Origin: Anaerolineales bacterium UBA1429
GTDB lineage: Bacteria; Chloroflexota; Anaerolineae; UBA1429
Reading direction: 5' to 3'
Assembly (NCBI GenBank): GCA_002329325.1
Contig: DCTX01000011.1
Coordinates: forward strand, 1 to 26,351
Length of the DNA stretch: 26,351 nt
The notes under the pieces are model-generated. The model was not told the origin of the DNA and made no database searches. It was given only the letters and a program-made list of their open reading frames with translations. The translations under genes and the position numbers were made by a program. This document shows, piece after piece, positions 24,689 to 26,351 of this stretch (positions are counted from its first letter, which is position 1; each line of letters starts with the position of its first letter).

Positions 24689-24952
24689 TCACCCCTTCTC
24701 TCGCTGACAGCCGATGGTGAACGGAAAGCGGATGGCCCCGGCATCGCATACCACCTGGCACGGATGAAACCCCGCCCGGCAGGCCACGCAGTTGGCCTCG
24801 CGGGTACACGAGCGTTCGCAGGAGAAGACGGGCCGGTTGGCCTCGCCGAGCTGCACGCCGCCGCAGGGGCAGGCCGCCACGCACAGGCCGCAGCCGGTGC
24901 AGCGCTCGGGCAGCAGGGTGGGGCTCGTCAGAGCGCGCGTGTCCTCAGCCAT
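24689..24952 (-). CDS. Small ferredoxin-like protein with 12 cysteines
   Basis: This 87-residue protein has one classical [4Fe-4S] motif (C18-x2-C21-x2-C24-x3-C28-P) with an extra C30. A second, non-standard set follows: C45-x3-C49-x5-C55-x2-C58-x6-C65-x3-C69, plus C82. The second half may bind another cluster or zinc and does not fit the usual 2[4Fe-4S] spacing. The ATG overlaps the end of the Crp-family gene by eight bases and follows GGGAGGGGG. It is likely an electron carrier for a neighbour, possibly the aldo/keto reductase or the DOMON-domain protein; no partner is proven. Confidence 0.75.
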   Translation of the reverse strand: MAEDTRALTSPTLLPERCTGCGLCVAACPCGGVQLGEANRPVFSCERSCTREANCVACRAGFHPCQVVCDAGAIRFPFTIGCQREKG

Positions 24953-25664
24953 GGCCCCCTCCCGCCTCGCGTTCCAGCTCCTCGCGGGCCAGGATCACGA
25001 GCTGGCCGCGCTCCCGGCGCACCAGCCCCTCCTGGACGAAATCCCGCAGAATGCGCCCCACCACGTCGCGCACGGTGCCGATATGGGCCGCGATGCGCTC
25101 CTGGGTCCACCGTTCCTGGGGCGGGGCGAGCTCGGCGTGCTCCAACAAAAAGGCCGCCAGCCGCATGCGCACCGTATCCAGCGCCAGGCCCCGCGCCGTC
25201 TCGCTCAGCCCGCGCACCTCGCGCGCCAACTGCCAGGCCAGCGCGCCCACCAGATCGGCATGCGCCTGCACGAGCCCGGCGAGGTCGCCGCGCTCGACGG
25301 CCAGGAGCGCCAGGTCATTGAGCGCCTCGGCGGTAGTGATCTGGGGGCCGCCATCCAGCGCGGCGGCCAGGTTCAGGGCGTGCCCCGGCCCCACATAGTT
25401 GAGCACGTGCTCACGCCCCTCGGCCGAGATCTGGCGGAGCGCCGCAAAGCCCTGCTCCACCAGGTACAGGTGTCGGCAAGGGTCGCCCGCGAGGAAGACG
25501 ATCTCGCCCGCGGGGATCGGGCGGCGCGCCAGGCGGCGCGCCAGGGCCTGCAGCGCCGGGGGCGAGACGTCGCGAAACAGAGGCCAGCGACCGAGACGGT
25601 CCACCAGCTCGGCCACGTGGCTCAGCGCGTCGCGCGCCACCGCCCGCTCCAGACCGGCCGCCAT
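24945..25664 (-). CDS. Crp/Fnr family transcriptional regulator
   Basis: This 239-residue protein has a cyclic-nucleotide-binding-like beta-roll (about residues 20-140, with PIPAGEIVFLAGDPCRHLYLV), a dimerisation helix and a C-terminal winged HTH (WTQERIAAHIGTVRDVVGRI, about 186-205). Its single Cys in this region and the lack of an N-terminal Cys cluster argue against an FNR-type Fe-S sensor; it may sense a small ligand, or redox by another route. The ATG follows TTGAGG, seven bases after the DOMON gene stop. It probably controls its own operon, but no binding site was identified in the window. Confidence 0.88.
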   Translation of the reverse strand: MAAGLERAVARDALSHVAELVDRLGRWPLFRDVSPPALQALARRLARRPIPAGEIVFLAGDPCRHLYLVEQGFAALRQISAEGREHVLNYVGPGHALNLAAALDGGPQITTAEALNDLALLAVERGDLAGLVQAHADLVGALAWQLAREVRGLSETARGLALDTVRMRLAAFLLEHAELAPPQERWTQERIAAHIGTVRDVVGRILRDFVQEGLVRRERGQLVILAREELEREAGGGHG

Positions 25665-25671
25665 GTGCGCC

Positions 25672-26351
25672 TCAATCCAGCGTGATCTGGCCCTGGCCTC
25701 GGTAGGCGTGGGGCGCGTCAAAGGCCGCCGCGGTGCCGACAGCCACGATGATGTCATAGGTCTGGCCGGGCGCCAGCGGCTTGTCATAGGCGTCGCCCGA
25801 GTTGAGGGGCCGCAGCGCCTCAAAGCGGAAGAAGGGGCCATCCTGCACGGCGGCCCACTCCAGGATATCGTCCGCGCCGCCCAGTTCGGTATCGGGCGGG
25901 TGGGTGGCGCCGGTGACCCCCTGGCCCCAGGCGTCCCAGATCTTGGCCTCGCCATCCATGGTGGCGATGGTATAGTCGGCGCCCTTCATCCGGTTCTCCG
26001 GATCCAGGCCGATGGCCAGCCAGCCCTCGGTCTGCGCCTCGGCGGCCAGGTACAGGTGTTCGCCATCGTTGGCCCAAAAGATCGCCACCGGCCCGAACAC
26101 GAGCTGGCCGCTGTACTCGCCTTCCGAGATCACGCCATCAAAGACCCAGGCGTAGGGTTGCTCGGCCGGGGCCGCGGCCTCGTCGGGCCCGGGGTATGCT
26201 TCCTCGTCGGCAGGCGCCGGCTCCTCGGGGGCAGGGTACTCTTCGGCCTCGCCCTCATCGGGCGGCGCGGGGTAGGCGTCGGCCTCTTCGACAGGCGCGG
26301 GAGTTGTGGCCGTGGGCGCCGGCTGGGTGGGCACGGCCTCTTGCGTCGGTT
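25672..26351 (-). CDS. DOMON-domain protein with acidic Pro-rich linker, N-terminus outside the window
   Basis: The frame is open to the right edge (226 codons here, upstream codons also Thr/Pro-rich), so the start and any signal peptide are missing. The visible N-terminal part is a low-complexity Pro/Glu/Ala linker (coordinates about 26170-26351). The C-terminal 150 or so residues form a beta-sandwich like DOMON domains, with GWLAIGLDPENRMKGADYTI and HAYRGQGQITL. In cytochrome-type DOMON domains a Met and a late His bind heme b; the equivalent codons here are at 25987-25989 and 25708-25710. It is therefore probably an extracytoplasmic heme- or sugar-binding protein. It is the first visible gene of an operon with the Crp regulator and ferredoxin-like gene. 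Confidence 0.78.
   Translation of the reverse strand, partial: PTQEAVPTQPAPTATTPAPVEEADAYPAPPDEGEAEEYPAPEEPAPADEEAYPGPDEAAAPAEQPYAWVFDGVISEGEYSGQLVFGPVAIFWANDGEHLYLAAEAQTEGWLAIGLDPENRMKGADYTIATMDGEAKIWDAWGQGVTGATHPPDTELGGADDILEWAAVQDGPFFRFEALRPLNSGDAYDKPLAPGQTYDIIVAVGTAAAFDAPHAYRGQGQITLD

Overview
The window is high-GC bacterial DNA, gene-dense on both strands, with consensus-like sigma-70 promoters, strong GGAGG ribosome sites and several GTG/TTG starts. The gene content suggests a Chloroflexota bacterium (Anaerolineae-like). The pointers are a DUF2089/SHOCT-like pair, a lipoprotein on a long Thr/Pro stalk, an archaeal-type aspartyl-tRNA synthetase, a CNCCSCCC iron-sulfur protein and an aldehyde:ferredoxin oxidoreductase (AOR). 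This placement is an inference; there is no rRNA or other decisive marker. No tRNA, rRNA, CRISPR array, transposase or phage gene was seen.

Left part (1-5268). A leftward pair (SHOCT-like fragment and DUF2089 protein) is driven by a near-perfect promoter. Divergent from it are an AOR-family tungsto/molybdoenzyme, a Gfo/Idh/MocA oxidoreductase and the archaeal-type AspS.

Sugar block (5627-16382). Rightward genes encode a TIM-barrel sugar isomerase/epimerase and an enolase-superfamily acid-sugar dehydratase. They are followed by three leftward genes: a Thr/Pro-stalk lipoprotein with an Ada-like zinc motif, a two-metal sugar isomerase, and a second paralogous dehydratase. A divergent promoter region (10835-11091) then leads into a compact rightward operon: thioredoxin-reductase-like flavoprotein, Maf, DapA-like protein, SDR dehydrogenase and a split transketolase. 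Together these enzymes could make up a non-phosphorylative sugar-acid pathway: oxidation, dehydration, aldol cleavage, then aldehyde oxidation onto ferredoxin by the AOR. No sugar transporter, lactonase or local sugar regulator is visible, so the substrate is unknown.

Right part (16466-26351), all leftward. A three-gene unit encodes the Cys-rich Fe-S protein, an ICMT-like membrane methyltransferase and a nitroreductase. A Ca2+-type P-type ATPase sits alone with its own promoter and a leader of about 100 nt. The last unit encodes a DOMON-domain secreted protein (cut by the window edge), a Crp-family regulator, a 12-cysteine ferredoxin-like protein and an aldo/keto reductase, then, after a strong hairpin, a class-I glutamine-amidotransferase-like peptidase and glutamate racemase.

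Most gene ends carry GC-rich hairpins with little or no U-tract; only the one at 7713-7738 looks like a textbook intrinsic terminator.
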